A stretch of DNA of 64,000 nt from Kistimonas sp964291505 (GTDB taxonomy: Bacteria > Pseudomonadota > Gammaproteobacteria > Pseudomonadales > Endozoicomonadaceae), in NCBI GenBank assembly GCA_964291505.2, contig OZ220216.1, positions 1,798,001 to 1,862,000 of the forward strand, read 5' to 3'. Positions 9,110 through 18,043 of this stretch are shown piece by piece (the stretch's first letter is position 1; the number at the start of each line of letters is the position of its first letter). The position numbers and the translations under genes are program-made. The notes under the pieces were generated by a model. It ran no database searches. It was not told where the DNA came from and worked only from the letters and a program-made list of their open reading frames with translations.

Positions 9110-9186
9110 TGGTCGGGGTAGAGAGATTCGAACTCCCGACATCCTGCTCCCAAAGCAGGCGCGCTACCAGACTGCGCTATACCCCG
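9110..9186 (-). tRNA. tRNA-Pro (anticodon TGG)
   Basis: The minus strand starts CGGGGTATAGCGCAGTCTGG, has anticodon loop TTTGGGA (TGG) and T arm GGAGTTCGAATCTCT, and ends ACCCCGACCA. It has 77 nt. It is the first tRNA after the promoter. Confidence 0.95.
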
Positions 9187-9233
9187 AATCAGACGCTGCG
9201 AAGCGGCATGAGTGCTGCTCAACGACGGGGCGA

Positions 9234-9262
9234 ATATTACCCGCAGCCTTTCAGTTCGTCAA
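9234..9262 (-). promoter_or_regulatory. Sigma70 promoter of the tRNA operon
   Basis: On the minus strand TTGACG (9257-9262), 17 bp, TAATAT (9234-9239), then a GC-rich discriminator CGCCCC. That discriminator is typical of stable-RNA promoters under stringent control. The rest of the 9187-9559 gap shows no convincing gene. Confidence 0.75.
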
Positions 9263-9559
9263 CGCCTCATCGACTACCTTTTTCCGTTAGGAAACGAGGA
9301 CTTACAAAATGCTGTTAACAAAAATGCCACCCACATGCTTTCCTTTATTAAAGAACATTTTTGAGGGAAGCGACAAAATCGGATTACAACGCGTGCTCAC
9401 AAGCCAACTTGAAACACTACAGCGAGCTCAACCGCAATCGAAAAAATTCCAGGCCAAGAAATAATGTGCCCCGTTATGCGTTGACCCATGCCACGATTTA
9501 CCGCCGAAAATCTGTCATACTCCCCGCCTTCCTGAAACAGAAAAAACAAGTCACATCTC

Positions 9560-10420
9560 ATGCAAGCAAAGATCATTGATGGCAAACGCATTGCTGACGG
9601 GATCACGGACCGCATAGCTGCTGCTGTAAAAACAAGACAGGAACACGGTCTCCGCACCCCGGGCCTGGCGGTGATACTCCTGGGCGAAGATCCCGCCTCC
9701 CGCGTTTATGTTGGCAAGAAACGGCGGGACTGCGATAAAGTCGGTTTCCTCTCTCGCTCCTACGACCTCCCCACCGCCACTACTGAAGAACAGCTGCTCA
9801 CCTTAATTGATAACCTGAACAATGATCCTGAAATCGACGGCATCCTGGTTCAGCTTCCCCTTCCCGCCCACATCAACAGCACGCACGTGATCGAGCGCAT
9901 CCGCCCGGACAAAGATGTTGACGGTTTTCACCCCTACAATATCGGGCGTCTCTGCCAGCGCAACCCGATGCTGCGCCCCTGCACCCCTAAAGGTGTTATG
10001 ACACTACTGGAAAGCACTGGCGAATGCCTACGCGGCAAAAAATCAACCATTGTCGGCGCCTCCAATATCGTTGGCCGCCCCATGATGCTGGAACTGCTTC
10101 TCGCTGGCAGCACCCCAACCATCGCACACCGCTTCACCGCAGATCTGGCCTCCGAAGTAGCCAGTGCTGATATCGTTGTTGTGGGTGTCGGGAAACCAGG
10201 ACTGGTCAAAGGCGAATGGATCAAACCAGGCAGCATCGTGATTGACGTGGGCATCAATCGTCTGGAAAGCGGCAAACTGGTTGGCGATGTAGAATTCGAA
10301 ACAGCCGCTGAGCGCGCCTCCTGGATCACACCAGTACCTGGCGGTGTAGGCCCCATGACTGTCGCAACCCTGCTGGAAAATACGCTCTACGCTGCCGAGC
10401 ACCTCCATCCGGACGCATAA
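9560..10420 (+). CDS. folD: Methylenetetrahydrofolate dehydrogenase / cyclohydrolase
   Basis: Bifunctional cytosolic enzyme that interconverts 5,10-methylene-, methenyl- and 10-formyl-tetrahydrofolate, supplying one-carbon units for purines and formyl-Met-tRNA. It has 286 residues, the normal size. Tyr50 and catalytic Lys54 are present in YVGKK. Family signatures DGILVQLPLP, PCTPKGVM and the C-terminal PVPGGVGPMT are intact, as is the Rossmann stretch GASNIVGRP. It lies next to the tRNA operon, as in Pseudomonas, and is followed by a bidirectional terminator shared with the convergent dehydrogenase gene. Confidence 0.98.
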   Translation: MQAKIIDGKRIADGITDRIAAAVKTRQEHGLRTPGLAVILLGEDPASRVYVGKKRRDCDKVGFLSRSYDLPTATTEEQLLTLIDNLNNDPEIDGILVQLPLPAHINSTHVIERIRPDKDVDGFHPYNIGRLCQRNPMLRPCTPKGVMTLLESTGECLRGKKSTIVGASNIVGRPMMLELLLAGSTPTIAHRFTADLASEVASADIVVVGVGKPGLVKGEWIKPGSIVIDVGINRLESGKLVGDVEFETAAERASWITPVPGGVGPMTVATLLENTLYAAEHLHPDA

Positions 10421-10431
10421 GGCACACAAAC

Positions 10432-10463
10432 AAAAAGGCCGGACATGAAGCCCGGCCTTTTTT
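10432..10463. terminator. Bidirectional terminator between folD and Fe-alcohol dehydrogenase
   Basis: AAAAAGGCCGG pairs with CCGGCCTTTTT around a 9-nt loop. It has A-runs and T-runs on the two sides and lies between two convergent stop codons. Confidence 0.9.
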
Positions 10464-10474
10464 ACAACTATCAA

Positions 10475-11626
10475 TTACATCGCATTGCGATAGATAGCCA
10501 CGATCTCTTCATGAGTCGCCTGCTTGGGATTGGTCAGACCACAGGCATCCTTCAGCGCATTCTCTGCGAGCAGATCCAGATCTTCCTCTTTCACATTCAG
10601 CTCACGCAGGCCTGCAGGGATACCGACAGACGCTGACAGTTCACGGATCGCTTCCAGCGCTTTTTCAGCAGCCTGAGGCGCTTCCATGCCTTCAACATCC
10701 TTACCCATGGCACGCGCCACATCTGCCAAACGACCAGGGCTAACCTGCGCATTGTACTGCTGAACGTGAGGCAGCAGGACAGCGTTGCACACACCGTGAG
10801 GCAGATCGTAGAAACCACCCAACTGGTGCGCCATCGCGTGAACATAACCCAGGCTGGCATTATTAAACGCCATACCCGCGAGCAGCTGTGCGTAAGCCAT
10901 TTGGTCACGGGCTTCCATATCTTCACCATTGTCGACCGCACGACGCAGATAAGAAGCGATCAGTTTGATAGCTTTCAGCGCACAGCAGTCAGTCACAGGC
11001 GTAGCAATTGTAGATACATAGGCTTCTACCGCATGTGTCAGGGCATCCATACCAGTCGCCGCAGTCAGGGAAGCCGGCATTCCCTTCATCAGCGCCGGAT
11101 CATTGACGGACATGATCGGCGTGGTGTTTTTGTCAACAATCGCCATTTTCACGTGACGCTTCTCATCAGTAATGATGCAGAAACGGGTAATTTCTGAGGC
11201 AGTACCTGCAGTCGTATTGATCGCTACCAGCGGCAACTGAGGCTTGCCGGAAACATCGACGCCTTCGTAATCCTTGATTTCACCACCATTGGTTGCAACC
11301 AGCGCAATACCTTTTGCGCAATCGTGGGGAGAACCACCACCGAGGGAAATCACGAAGTCACAGTCATTTTCCTGCAGCAGTGCAAGACCATCACGTACGT
11401 TTTCGCAGGTCGGGTTAGGCTGAGTGCCATCATAAATAACGCTGGCAATCCCTTTTTCACCCAGCTGTTCAACCACATCGCCGACCAGACCAATATCGTT
11501 CAGCACTTCGTCTGTCACAACCAGCGCTTTCTTAAGGCCAAATCCAACAATATCGTTGATCGCTTCAGCCAGACATCCTTCACCCATGTGGTTGATGGTC
11601 GGCATGAAAAACTTGAAGGCACTCAT
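10475..11626 (-). CDS. Iron-containing (group III) alcohol dehydrogenase
   Basis: NAD-dependent oxidation of a short-chain or primary alcohol, or reduction of the aldehyde; the true substrate cannot be read from the sequence. It has 383 residues from ATG at 11626, chosen because GGAG sits 8 bp upstream; a GTG lies three codons further out. It has the GGGSPHDCAK nucleotide-binding signature and the metal-binding motifs GMDALTHAVEAY and HAMAHQLGGFYDLPHG. It resembles YiaY/AdhB-type enzymes. It is divergent from a zinc-dependent dehydrogenase, and the two may share regulation. A 7-bp dyad lies in its leader. Confidence 0.9.
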   Translation of the reverse strand: MSAFKFFMPTINHMGEGCLAEAINDIVGFGLKKALVVTDEVLNDIGLVGDVVEQLGEKGIASVIYDGTQPNPTCENVRDGLALLQENDCDFVISLGGGSPHDCAKGIALVATNGGEIKDYEGVDVSGKPQLPLVAINTTAGTASEITRFCIITDEKRHVKMAIVDKNTTPIMSVNDPALMKGMPASLTAATGMDALTHAVEAYVSTIATPVTDCCALKAIKLIASYLRRAVDNGEDMEARDQMAYAQLLAGMAFNNASLGYVHAMAHQLGGFYDLPHGVCNAVLLPHVQQYNAQVSPGRLADVARAMGKDVEGMEAPQAAEKALEAIRELSASVGIPAGLRELNVKEEDLDLLAENALKDACGLTNPKQATHEEIVAIYRNAM

Positions 11627-11659
11627 GGTTAACACTCCATATCAGCATTACAGCTAAGC

Positions 11660-11680
11660 CTGTCGCCCTATGCGCGACAG
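11660..11680. repeat. Perfect dyad in the divergent ADH intergenic region
   Basis: CTGTCGC and GCGACAG are perfect inverted arms around a 7-nt spacer, 33 bp upstream of the iron-dehydrogenase start codon. It could be an operator or a leader hairpin; no U-run follows. The rest of 11681-11958 shows no gene and no promoter that I can defend. Confidence 0.35.
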
Positions 11681-11958
11681 CACCCAAAAACGTATGCGTA
11701 CCAAGTTACCACCAGCCACAAACACTCATATTGACTTAACGCAAGGCGCAACCCGCGACGCAAGCACCATTGCATTGATCTTTGACAGTAAAAATGCCCA
11801 GTGTTCAAAGCTGTTTTGCCGACGACCAGCTGCAAACAAGAAGAACCAAACCCAAACAAGGCAACGGATCCAGACACAACATCTGTTCGTCCAGTCCCAT
11901 CCAGAGAAAGTGCTATGTTTTAACCGCCCTATTCTTCCGACCTGATAGCGGAGCTGCC

Positions 11959-13005
11959 ATGAAAGCACTGGTATTTGATGGTATTGAACGTATTGCACAC
12001 ACCACCGTTGCCGATCCTGAGATCTGCCACCCGCTAGACGCCATCGTTAAGGTAAAACTCTGTGCCATTTGCGGATCTGACCTGCATGTTTATCACGGCA
12101 GAGAATCCGGATTGGACCATGGCACCGTGATGGGACATGAATTTATGGGGGAAATCGTTGAACTGGGTAAAGACGTTAACAATATATCAATCGGCGACCG
12201 TGTCGTCAGCGCATTCTCCACCAGCTGCGGGCATTGCTATTTCTGCCGGGAAGGATTGACCAGCCGATGTCAGGCAAGCCAGGTATTTGGCTGGGTTCAA
12301 CATGGACAGGGGCTACAGGGAGCACAAGCTGAGTATGTACGGGTTCCCAATGCTCAACACACATTGATGAAACCCTCACCGGAACTGTCAGATGAGCAAA
12401 GCCTGATGTTAGGAGATATCTTGTCCACCGGTTACCACGCCGCTAAATCCGCCGCCATTAAACCAGGTGGAACCTGCGCCATTGTCGGCTGCGGTCCGGT
12501 CGGCATGATGGCAGCAGTGGGCGCTCTTGAACAAGGCGCCGAAAGCGTTTTTATTATTGACCGTATTCCCGAGCGACTGGCCATCGCTGAACGTTTTGGC
12601 GCCACGCCTATTAACTTTGACACCACCGACGCCATACAGGTCATTAACGACGCGACAGATGGCCGCGGCGCAGATGCGGTGATGGAAGTGGTTGGCAGCC
12701 CCCAGGCCAGCTCACTGGCCTTCGATCTGGTTCGAGCAGGCGGAATCATTTCCATCGCGGGCGTTCATAATGAACCGCATTTCACCATCAGCCCAACTCA
12801 AGCCTACGATAAAAATTTGACGATTGTTTCGGGACGATGCCCCGCGCGTGCCTATATGGAAACATTGCAAGACGTTGCCAAGTCCGGTCGTTACGATTTA
12901 TCCGCCATTATTTCTCATCGCATTACGCTGCAAGAAGGCTGCGAGGGTTATGATATGTTCGCGAATCGCCGGGACAACTGCACGAAAGTGGTACTTTCTA
13001 TTTAA
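11959..13005 (+). CDS. Zinc-dependent alcohol dehydrogenase (MDR family)
   Basis: Medium-chain dehydrogenase/reductase that oxidises an alcohol or reduces an aldehyde with NAD(P); the substrate is unknown. It has 348 residues from ATG at 11959, preceded by GGAG; an open frame upstream to 11782 has no supported start. The catalytic zinc site is seen in CAICGSDLH and GHEFMGE. The structural zinc cysteines are in CGHCYFCREGLTSRC. The nucleotide-binding fold has GCGPVGMMA. It is divergent from the iron-type dehydrogenase. Together they sit between folD and cysS, which I recall as adjacent in Pseudomonas. Confidence 0.88.
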   Translation: MKALVFDGIERIAHTTVADPEICHPLDAIVKVKLCAICGSDLHVYHGRESGLDHGTVMGHEFMGEIVELGKDVNNISIGDRVVSAFSTSCGHCYFCREGLTSRCQASQVFGWVQHGQGLQGAQAEYVRVPNAQHTLMKPSPELSDEQSLMLGDILSTGYHAAKSAAIKPGGTCAIVGCGPVGMMAAVGALEQGAESVFIIDRIPERLAIAERFGATPINFDTTDAIQVINDATDGRGADAVMEVVGSPQASSLAFDLVRAGGIISIAGVHNEPHFTISPTQAYDKNLTIVSGRCPARAYMETLQDVAKSGRYDLSAIISHRITLQEGCEGYDMFANRRDNCTKVVLSI

Positions 13006-13065
13006 AGGTCATTCACTGCTGGTTCAGCCACGCCAAAAACACTCAAGCATAAAATGATGCCCCAT

Positions 13066-13091
13066 AAAAAACCCCCGAGATTCGGGGGGTT
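13066..13091 (-). terminator. Rho-independent terminator of cysS
   Basis: On the minus strand AACCCCC(C)GA pairs with TCGGGGGTT and is followed by a T-run (reads TTTTTT into 13066). It lies 13 bp past the cysS stop codon. Confidence 0.85.
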
Positions 13092-13103
13092 CAAGATCTA
13101 TCT

Positions 13104-14486
13104 TTAACGTTCAATACGCCAGGTTGTGCCTTCGCGACTGTCTTCCAGGATCACACCTTTCGACGCGAGTTCGTCGCGAATCCGGTCAGCCTCGGCGAAA
13201 TCACGGTTTTTCTTGGCATCAACACGCTGGTCGATCATGGATTGAATCCAGGCTTCATCAACATCAGCACCGGATTTCAGGAACGCTTCCGGCTCTCCCT
13301 GAAGAATCCCAAGAATACCGCCTAGTTTGCGCAGCAACGCCGCCAGAGGCAGCGCCTTGCTGGCATCTTCACTGCGAACCCGATTGAGTTCACGCACCAG
13401 CTCAAACAGTACAGCCAGTGCTTCAGGTGTATTGAAATCGTCATCCATTGCGGCAAAGAAACGCTGCTCGAACGGATGATTTTCTGGCACTTCAACACCG
13501 GAGAGATCCAAATCCTTCAGCGCAGTATAAAGACGCCCAAGGCGGATACCCGCTTCTTTCAGACTGTCTTCGGAGTAGTTCATCGGGCTGCGATACTGGC
13601 TGGAGATCAGAAAGTAGCGCACCAGCTCCTGATTATACTTTTCCAGCACCTCGCGAATGGTGAAGAAGTTGCCAAGGCTTTTGGACATCTTCACGTTATC
13701 AACGCGAATAGCACCAGAATGCATCCAGGTATTCACGAATGTAACGCCGTTGGCCGCTTCACTCTGGGCAATCTCGTTTTCATGGTGAGGGAACTTGAGG
13801 TCGGAACCACCACCATGAATATCAAAGGTTTCGCCCAGGCAGCACTTACCCATCACCGAGCATTCGATATGCCAGCCTGGACGTCCCTTACCCCAAGGGG
13901 AATCCCAGGACGGCTCTTCAGGCTTAGCGCCTTTCCAGAGCACAAAATCCAACGGATCTTCTTTCTGTTCATCCACCTCGATGCGGGCACCAGCTTCCAG
14001 CTCCTCTAAGACCTTGCCGGACAGCTTGCCGTAGCCCTCAAACTTACGCACGCGGTAATAAACGTCTCCATTGCCCGGCGCATAGGCAAAGCCCTTTTCA
14101 ATCAGGCCTTCGATCATGGTGATCATGCCGTCAACATGCGCGGTTGCACGGGGTTCCTCATCCGGATCCAGATTACCCAGCTGACGGAAATCCTCACGCA
14201 TGGCGACAATCATCCGGTCAGTCAGCACATCAATAGACTCACCGTTTTCCAGGGCACGGCGAATGATCTTGTCATCCACATCGGTGATGTTACGCACATA
14301 GGTCAGGTTATAACCACGGGCACGCAGGTAGCGGGCCACCACATCAAACGCCGTCACAGTCCGTGCATGACCGATATGGCAGAAGTCATAAACCGTCATG
14401 CCGCAGACATACATCCGGACATTGTTGCCATCCAGCGGGGTAAAGGGCTCTTTCTTTCGGGTCAGGGTGTTATAAATCTGAAGCAC
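13104..14486 (-). CDS. cysS: Cysteinyl-tRNA synthetase
   Basis: Class I aminoacyl-tRNA synthetase that charges tRNA-Cys. It has 460 residues and begins at GTG with AGGA 7 bp upstream; the N-terminus (MLQIYNTLTR) aligns with the E. coli start. HIGH is at 37-40 and KMSKS at 266-270. The zinc ligands Cys28, Cys209, His234 and Glu238 are all present at the E. coli positions. It is downstream of glnS on the same strand, 80 bp away, with an inverted repeat in the gap. Confidence 0.98.
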   Translation of the reverse strand: MLQIYNTLTRKKEPFTPLDGNNVRMYVCGMTVYDFCHIGHARTVTAFDVVARYLRARGYNLTYVRNITDVDDKIIRRALENGESIDVLTDRMIVAMREDFRQLGNLDPDEEPRATAHVDGMITMIEGLIEKGFAYAPGNGDVYYRVRKFEGYGKLSGKVLEELEAGARIEVDEQKEDPLDFVLWKGAKPEEPSWDSPWGKGRPGWHIECSVMGKCCLGETFDIHGGGSDLKFPHHENEIAQSEAANGVTFVNTWMHSGAIRVDNVKMSKSLGNFFTIREVLEKYNQELVRYFLISSQYRSPMNYSEDSLKEAGIRLGRLYTALKDLDLSGVEVPENHPFEQRFFAAMDDDFNTPEALAVLFELVRELNRVRSEDASKALPLAALLRKLGGILGILQGEPEAFLKSGADVDEAWIQSMIDQRVDAKKNRDFAEADRIRDELASKGVILEDSREGTTWRIER

Positions 14487-14527
14487 GGTGTCGTCCTGTT
14501 TACTGTCTTTTTACCCAAACGTGATAA

Positions 14528-14554
14528 CCGGCTTTTCCTCTGTAGAAAAGCCGG
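14528..14554. repeat. Inverted repeat between glnS and cysS
   Basis: CCGGCTTTTC pairs with GAAAAGCCGG around a 7-nt loop in the intercistronic gap. No long U-run follows on the minus strand, so at most it is a leaky terminator or an mRNA-processing hairpin. Confidence 0.45.
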
Positions 14555-14566
14555 CACAGGGGATCA

Positions 14567-16234
14567 TTATTTACCCTGGGTATCCTTGAGGCCGATGGTC
14601 AGGTTGAAAACGGGATTTTCAGCCGTGTGGTCCAAACGATCCGCCACGAAGTACCCTTCCCGCTCAAACTGGAAGCCCTGCTCCGGCTTTGCATCCGCAA
14701 GCCCCGGCTCAATCCAGGCCTGCATCACCGCCAGCGATTCAGGATTTACATGCTTCATGAAATCTTCTTCACCACGATCCGGTGCTTCGTGGGTGAACAG
14801 ACGGTCGTAGATACGCAGTTCCGCCTGACGTCCGTGCGTGGCCGAAACCCAGTGAATCACACCGCGGGGACGAATACCCTCCGGCGGATTCTCCCCGACA
14901 GTGCCCGGCACCAACGTAGCACGGACTTCAACGATCTTGCCGTCATCATCCTTGACCACTTCGTCAGCCCGAATGACATAGGCACTGCGCAGACGAACCC
15001 ACTCACCCAGCACCAGACGCTTGAATTTCTTACGGGACAGGGTGGTGTCTTCGGTGAAATCTGACCGGTCGATGTAAATCTCGCGGGTAAATGGCAGAAC
15101 ACGCTCACCCAGCTCAGGACGGTTAGGGTGTGCCGCCGCAGTCATTTCCTGAGCCTCGCCTTCCGGCAGATTGGTAATGACGACTTTCAGCGGATCCAGT
15201 ACGGCCATAGCACGGGCTGCATTTTCGTTCAGGTCATCTCGAATCGCATGCTCCAGCATGGCTACATCCACGATACCGTCGGAACGGGTCACACCGATCA
15301 TGTCGCAGAATTTGCGAATGGCGGATGGCGTATAGCCCCGGCGACGCATGCCTGAAATGGTCGGCATCCGTGGATCATCCCAACCGGATACAACAGCCTC
15401 ATCCACCAGCTTCTTCAGCTTCCGCTTACTGGTCACGGTGTAGTTCAGATTGAGACGCGCAAATTCATACTGCCGCGGCTTATGGGGAACCGGCAGGTTT
15501 TCAATGAACCAATCGTACAGAGGCCGGTGATCCTGGAATTCCAGCGTGCAGATGGAATGGGTAATCCCCTCAATGGCGTCTTCCTGGCCATGGGCAAAGT
15601 CATAGCTCGGGTAGATGCACCATTTCTCACCGGTCTGGTGATGGGACTGCTTGCGAATCCGGTACAGGATCGGGTCACGCAGGTTCATGTTGGAGCTGGC
15701 CATATCAATCTTGGCCCGCAGCACCTTGGCGCCTTCATCAAATTCGCCAGCGCGCATGCGCTCAAAAAGATCCAGGTTCTCTTCAGCACTGCGTGTACGG
15801 TAAGGGCTATCCTTACCCGGCTTGGTGGCCCAGCCCCGGTATTCACTGGCTTCTTCCGGTGACAGGTCACAGACGTAAGCCTTGCCTTCACGGATCAGGT
15901 GCAACGCCCACTCGTAGAATGTATCAAAGTAATCGGAGGCATAACGCACCTCGCCCGCCCACTGGAAGCCCAGCCAGCGTACGTCTTCCTTGATTGCATC
16001 GACATATACCTGCTCTTCCTTTTCCGGATTGGTATCGTCAAAGCGCAGGTTACATTGCCCCTGGTATTTTTCAGCCAGTCCAAAGTTCAGACAGATGGAC
16101 TTGGCGTGCCCTACATGCAGAAAGCCGTTGGGCTCCGGCGGGAAACGGGTGCAGATGGAAGCGAACTTGCCGTCGGCCAGATCTTTATCAATGATCTGCT
16201 CAAGAAAATGGCTGGGTTTGTCTGTGGTACTCAT
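14567..16234 (-). CDS. glnS: Glutaminyl-tRNA synthetase
   Basis: Class I synthetase that charges tRNA-Gln directly. It has 555 residues, as in E. coli. The HIGH-type motif HVGH is at 40-43 inside PPEPNGFLHVGHAKSI. The KMSKS-type loop reads VTSKRKL near residue 268 (E. coli has VMSKRKL). GWDDPRMPTISGMRRRGYTP and the C-terminal anticodon-binding beta-barrels are intact. Having GlnS suggests this organism does not rely on Glu-tRNA-Gln amidation. It is upstream of cysS. Confidence 0.98.
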   Translation of the reverse strand: MSTTDKPSHFLEQIIDKDLADGKFASICTRFPPEPNGFLHVGHAKSICLNFGLAEKYQGQCNLRFDDTNPEKEEQVYVDAIKEDVRWLGFQWAGEVRYASDYFDTFYEWALHLIREGKAYVCDLSPEEASEYRGWATKPGKDSPYRTRSAEENLDLFERMRAGEFDEGAKVLRAKIDMASSNMNLRDPILYRIRKQSHHQTGEKWCIYPSYDFAHGQEDAIEGITHSICTLEFQDHRPLYDWFIENLPVPHKPRQYEFARLNLNYTVTSKRKLKKLVDEAVVSGWDDPRMPTISGMRRRGYTPSAIRKFCDMIGVTRSDGIVDVAMLEHAIRDDLNENAARAMAVLDPLKVVITNLPEGEAQEMTAAAHPNRPELGERVLPFTREIYIDRSDFTEDTTLSRKKFKRLVLGEWVRLRSAYVIRADEVVKDDDGKIVEVRATLVPGTVGENPPEGIRPRGVIHWVSATHGRQAELRIYDRLFTHEAPDRGEEDFMKHVNPESLAVMQAWIEPGLADAKPEQGFQFEREGYFVADRLDHTAENPVFNLTIGLKDTQGK

Positions 16235-16312
16235 CGTATGCCGGTGAAACTCAGAAAATAAACGGTTGATAGACAGTAATATGAAGAAACGCGAAATCAG
16301 CGTCGGGTACGC

Positions 16313-16456
16313 TTACTGCCCGGCACTCTGTTCAATCTTGTTGCCCAGGGCCTGAATATCCTTGCCAAGGCCTTCCATGGTATTACAGCCGCCAGTCACC
16401 AGAATCATAACTGCCAGCAATGCAGTGGTGACCAGACCTGGTATCCTGCGTGTCAT
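16313..16456 (-). CDS. Entericidin-like small lipoprotein
   Basis: A 47-residue open frame that is easily missed. ATG at 16456 has AAGGA 6 bp upstream. The protein starts MTRRIPGLVTTALLA, a short signal peptide. It has lipobox TGGC with Cys24 as the probable lipidated residue. A short helix-like tail (NTMEGLGKDIQALGNKIEQ) resembles the entericidin EcnA/EcnB family (CNT...G.G.DI...G..I). Entericidins are envelope lipoproteins linked to stationary-phase stress in enterics; the role here is unknown. It is on the same strand as glnS, just downstream. No antidote-like partner gene is visible. Confidence 0.75.
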   Translation of the reverse strand: MTRRIPGLVTTALLAVMILVTGGCNTMEGLGKDIQALGNKIEQSAGQ

Positions 16457-16637
16457 AGTAAATCCTTAGTGGGAATGCGCCTCTGCCGGAAATCAGCAGG
16501 GTGGGAAATGCCAATTGTCAATTAGACGCAGAGATTACCACTATCACTATAACAGTTAAATCCCCCGCCTTCGCCGGAATCACGGGCAAACCCGCGTTAT
16601 TTTCTCGGACAATACCGACAGCAATACCAACAAGGCA

Positions 16638-16666
16638 TTGGTCTTGGCGAAAACTGAAGCTATCAT
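16638..16666 (+). promoter_or_regulatory. Candidate sigma70 promoter of ppiB-lpxH
   Basis: TTGGTC, 17 bp, TATCAT, about 118 bp upstream of the ppiB start. It is the best promoter-like match in the 327-bp gap between the entericidin-like gene and ppiB. I see nothing else convincing there. Confidence 0.4.
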
Positions 16667-16783
16667 ATGGCCAATCTGCACCCTCAACGGACAGCAGCAA
16701 CCCTTCGGGCCGCGATTCGATCCGGGATCATCCCTGGACAGAAACAGCGGTCTGCCAGTAGTAACAGCATCTAAGGCACGTAT

Positions 16784-17293
16784 ATGGTAATTCTTCACAC
16801 CAATTTCGGTGACATCAAACTGGAGCTGGATGCCGAGAAGGCGCCCAAGACTGTCGCAAACTTTCTGGAGTATGTGAAAAAGGGCCACTACAACAACACC
16901 ATCTTCCACCGTGTCATCAACGGCTTCATGATCCAGGGCGGCGGTTTTGAGCCCGAGATGAAGGAAAAAGACACGGTTAACCCCATTGAGAACGAAGCCG
17001 ACAACGGCCTGAAGAACGTCACCGGCAGCATCGCCATGGCCCGCACCATGGACCCCCACTCCGCCACCGCCCAGTTCTTCATCAACGTTGCCGACAACGA
17101 CTTCCTCAACCACACCAGCAAAGACGCCCAGGGCTGGGGTTACGCCGTATTCGGCAAAGTGGTTGACGGCATGGATGTGGTCGAAAAGATCAAGTCTGTC
17201 CAGACCGGCAATGCCGGCTTCCACCAGGACGTTCCCGTGGAAGATGTCATCATTGAATCCGCCGAAGTGGTGGAGCCTGCGGTCGTTGCCTAG
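16784..17293 (+). CDS. ppiB: Cyclophilin-type peptidyl-prolyl isomerase B
   Basis: Cytoplasmic proline isomerase that speeds protein folding. It has 169 residues with no signal peptide. The cyclophilin signature FHRVINGFMIQGGGF contains the catalytic Arg of FHR; later NGLKNVTGSIAMAR and SATAQFFINV are family-typical. Its stop codon overlaps the proposed TTG start of lpxH, so the two are translationally coupled, as in the Pseudomonas glnS-ppiB-lpxH order. Confidence 0.96.
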   Translation: MVILHTNFGDIKLELDAEKAPKTVANFLEYVKKGHYNNTIFHRVINGFMIQGGGFEPEMKEKDTVNPIENEADNGLKNVTGSIAMARTMDPHSATAQFFINVADNDFLNHTSKDAQGWGYAVFGKVVDGMDVVEKIKSVQTGNAGFHQDVPVEDVIIESAEVVEPAVVA

Positions 17294-18017
17294 TCTCTTT
17301 ATCTCAGACCTTCACCTGATGCCCGAGCGACCCGATGTCGCCCGGGCATTCCATGGTTTTCTGCAAGGCAAGGCGCTTGAAGCAGAATCGCTCTACATCC
17401 TGGGTGATTTCTTTGAATACTGGATTGGCGATGATGCCATGGACAGCTTTCATATTGAGATTGCCGAAGCCCTGCTCCGCTACACAGCAACAGGCCGGAA
17501 CGTTTTCTTCATGCCCGGCAACCGGGATTTTCTGGTCGGCAAAGCTTTCTGTCGAAAGACTGGTGCTACTTGGCTGGATGATCCCACGCTGGTCACACTG
17601 GATGAAACGCCGATTCTGCTGATGCATGGTGATAGCCTCTGCACTTTGGATACCGGCTACCTCCGGTTTCGAAGAATCGTTCGCAACCCATTGATTCAAT
17701 GGTTATTTAACCATCTACCACTGAAAACACGACAACGTATCGCTGAAAAGTTACGCACCAAAAGCCGCGATGCCGGTTCAGAAAAGCCCATGAGCATCAT
17801 GGATGTGACGCCTGAAGCCGTTTCGGACATCATGCAGGCACATCAAACGCTAACGCTGGTGCACGGCCATACACACCGCCCTGCAACACATGCCGTACAA
17901 CTGGACGAACCCCCCGCCCAACGCATTGTTCTGGGTGACTGGGACAAGGATGGCTGGTACCTGGAATTCAACAAAGGCCATTTTAACCTGGCGCATTTTC
18001 CGATCCCGAGCCTCTGA
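17286..18017 (+). CDS. lpxH: UDP-2,3-diacylglucosamine diphosphatase
   Basis: Mn-dependent calcineurin-like phosphoesterase that cleaves UDP-2,3-diacylglucosamine to lipid X in lipid A synthesis, at the inner-membrane face. I place the start at TTG 17286, which overlaps the ppiB stop (TTGCCTAG). The protein then begins MPSLFISDLHL, like LpxH homologues, and has 243 residues (E. coli 240). An ATG at 17244 would add 14 unconserved residues. Metal ligands are visible: Asp8 and His10 (SDLHL), GDFFEYWIGDD, GNRDF, MHGD and GHTHRP. GGAG lies 10 bp upstream. Confidence 0.92.
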   Translation: MPSLFISDLHLMPERPDVARAFHGFLQGKALEAESLYILGDFFEYWIGDDAMDSFHIEIAEALLRYTATGRNVFFMPGNRDFLVGKAFCRKTGATWLDDPTLVTLDETPILLMHGDSLCTLDTGYLRFRRIVRNPLIQWLFNHLPLKTRQRIAEKLRTKSRDAGSEKPMSIMDVTPEAVSDIMQAHQTLTLVHGHTHRPATHAVQLDEPPAQRIVLGDWDKDGWYLEFNKGHFNLAHFPIPSL

Positions 18018-18043
18018 AACAGGTCGGGATCAGAAGAACGAGA

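Noticed and set aside
9290..9657. Small open frames between the tRNA promoter and folD
   Set aside because: They have no ribosome sites, unusual composition and overlap folD on the wrong strand.
11660..11680. LexA box in the ADH intergenic region
   Set aside because: CTGT and ACAG ends are separated by 13 bases, not 8.
11782..11958. Extended N-terminus of the zinc dehydrogenase
   Set aside because: The extra 59 codons are unlike the family and have no ribosome site; ATG 11959 has GGAG.
16580..17224. 214-residue minus-strand frame over ppiB
   Set aside because: Antisense to ppiB, which has clear cyclophilin motifs.
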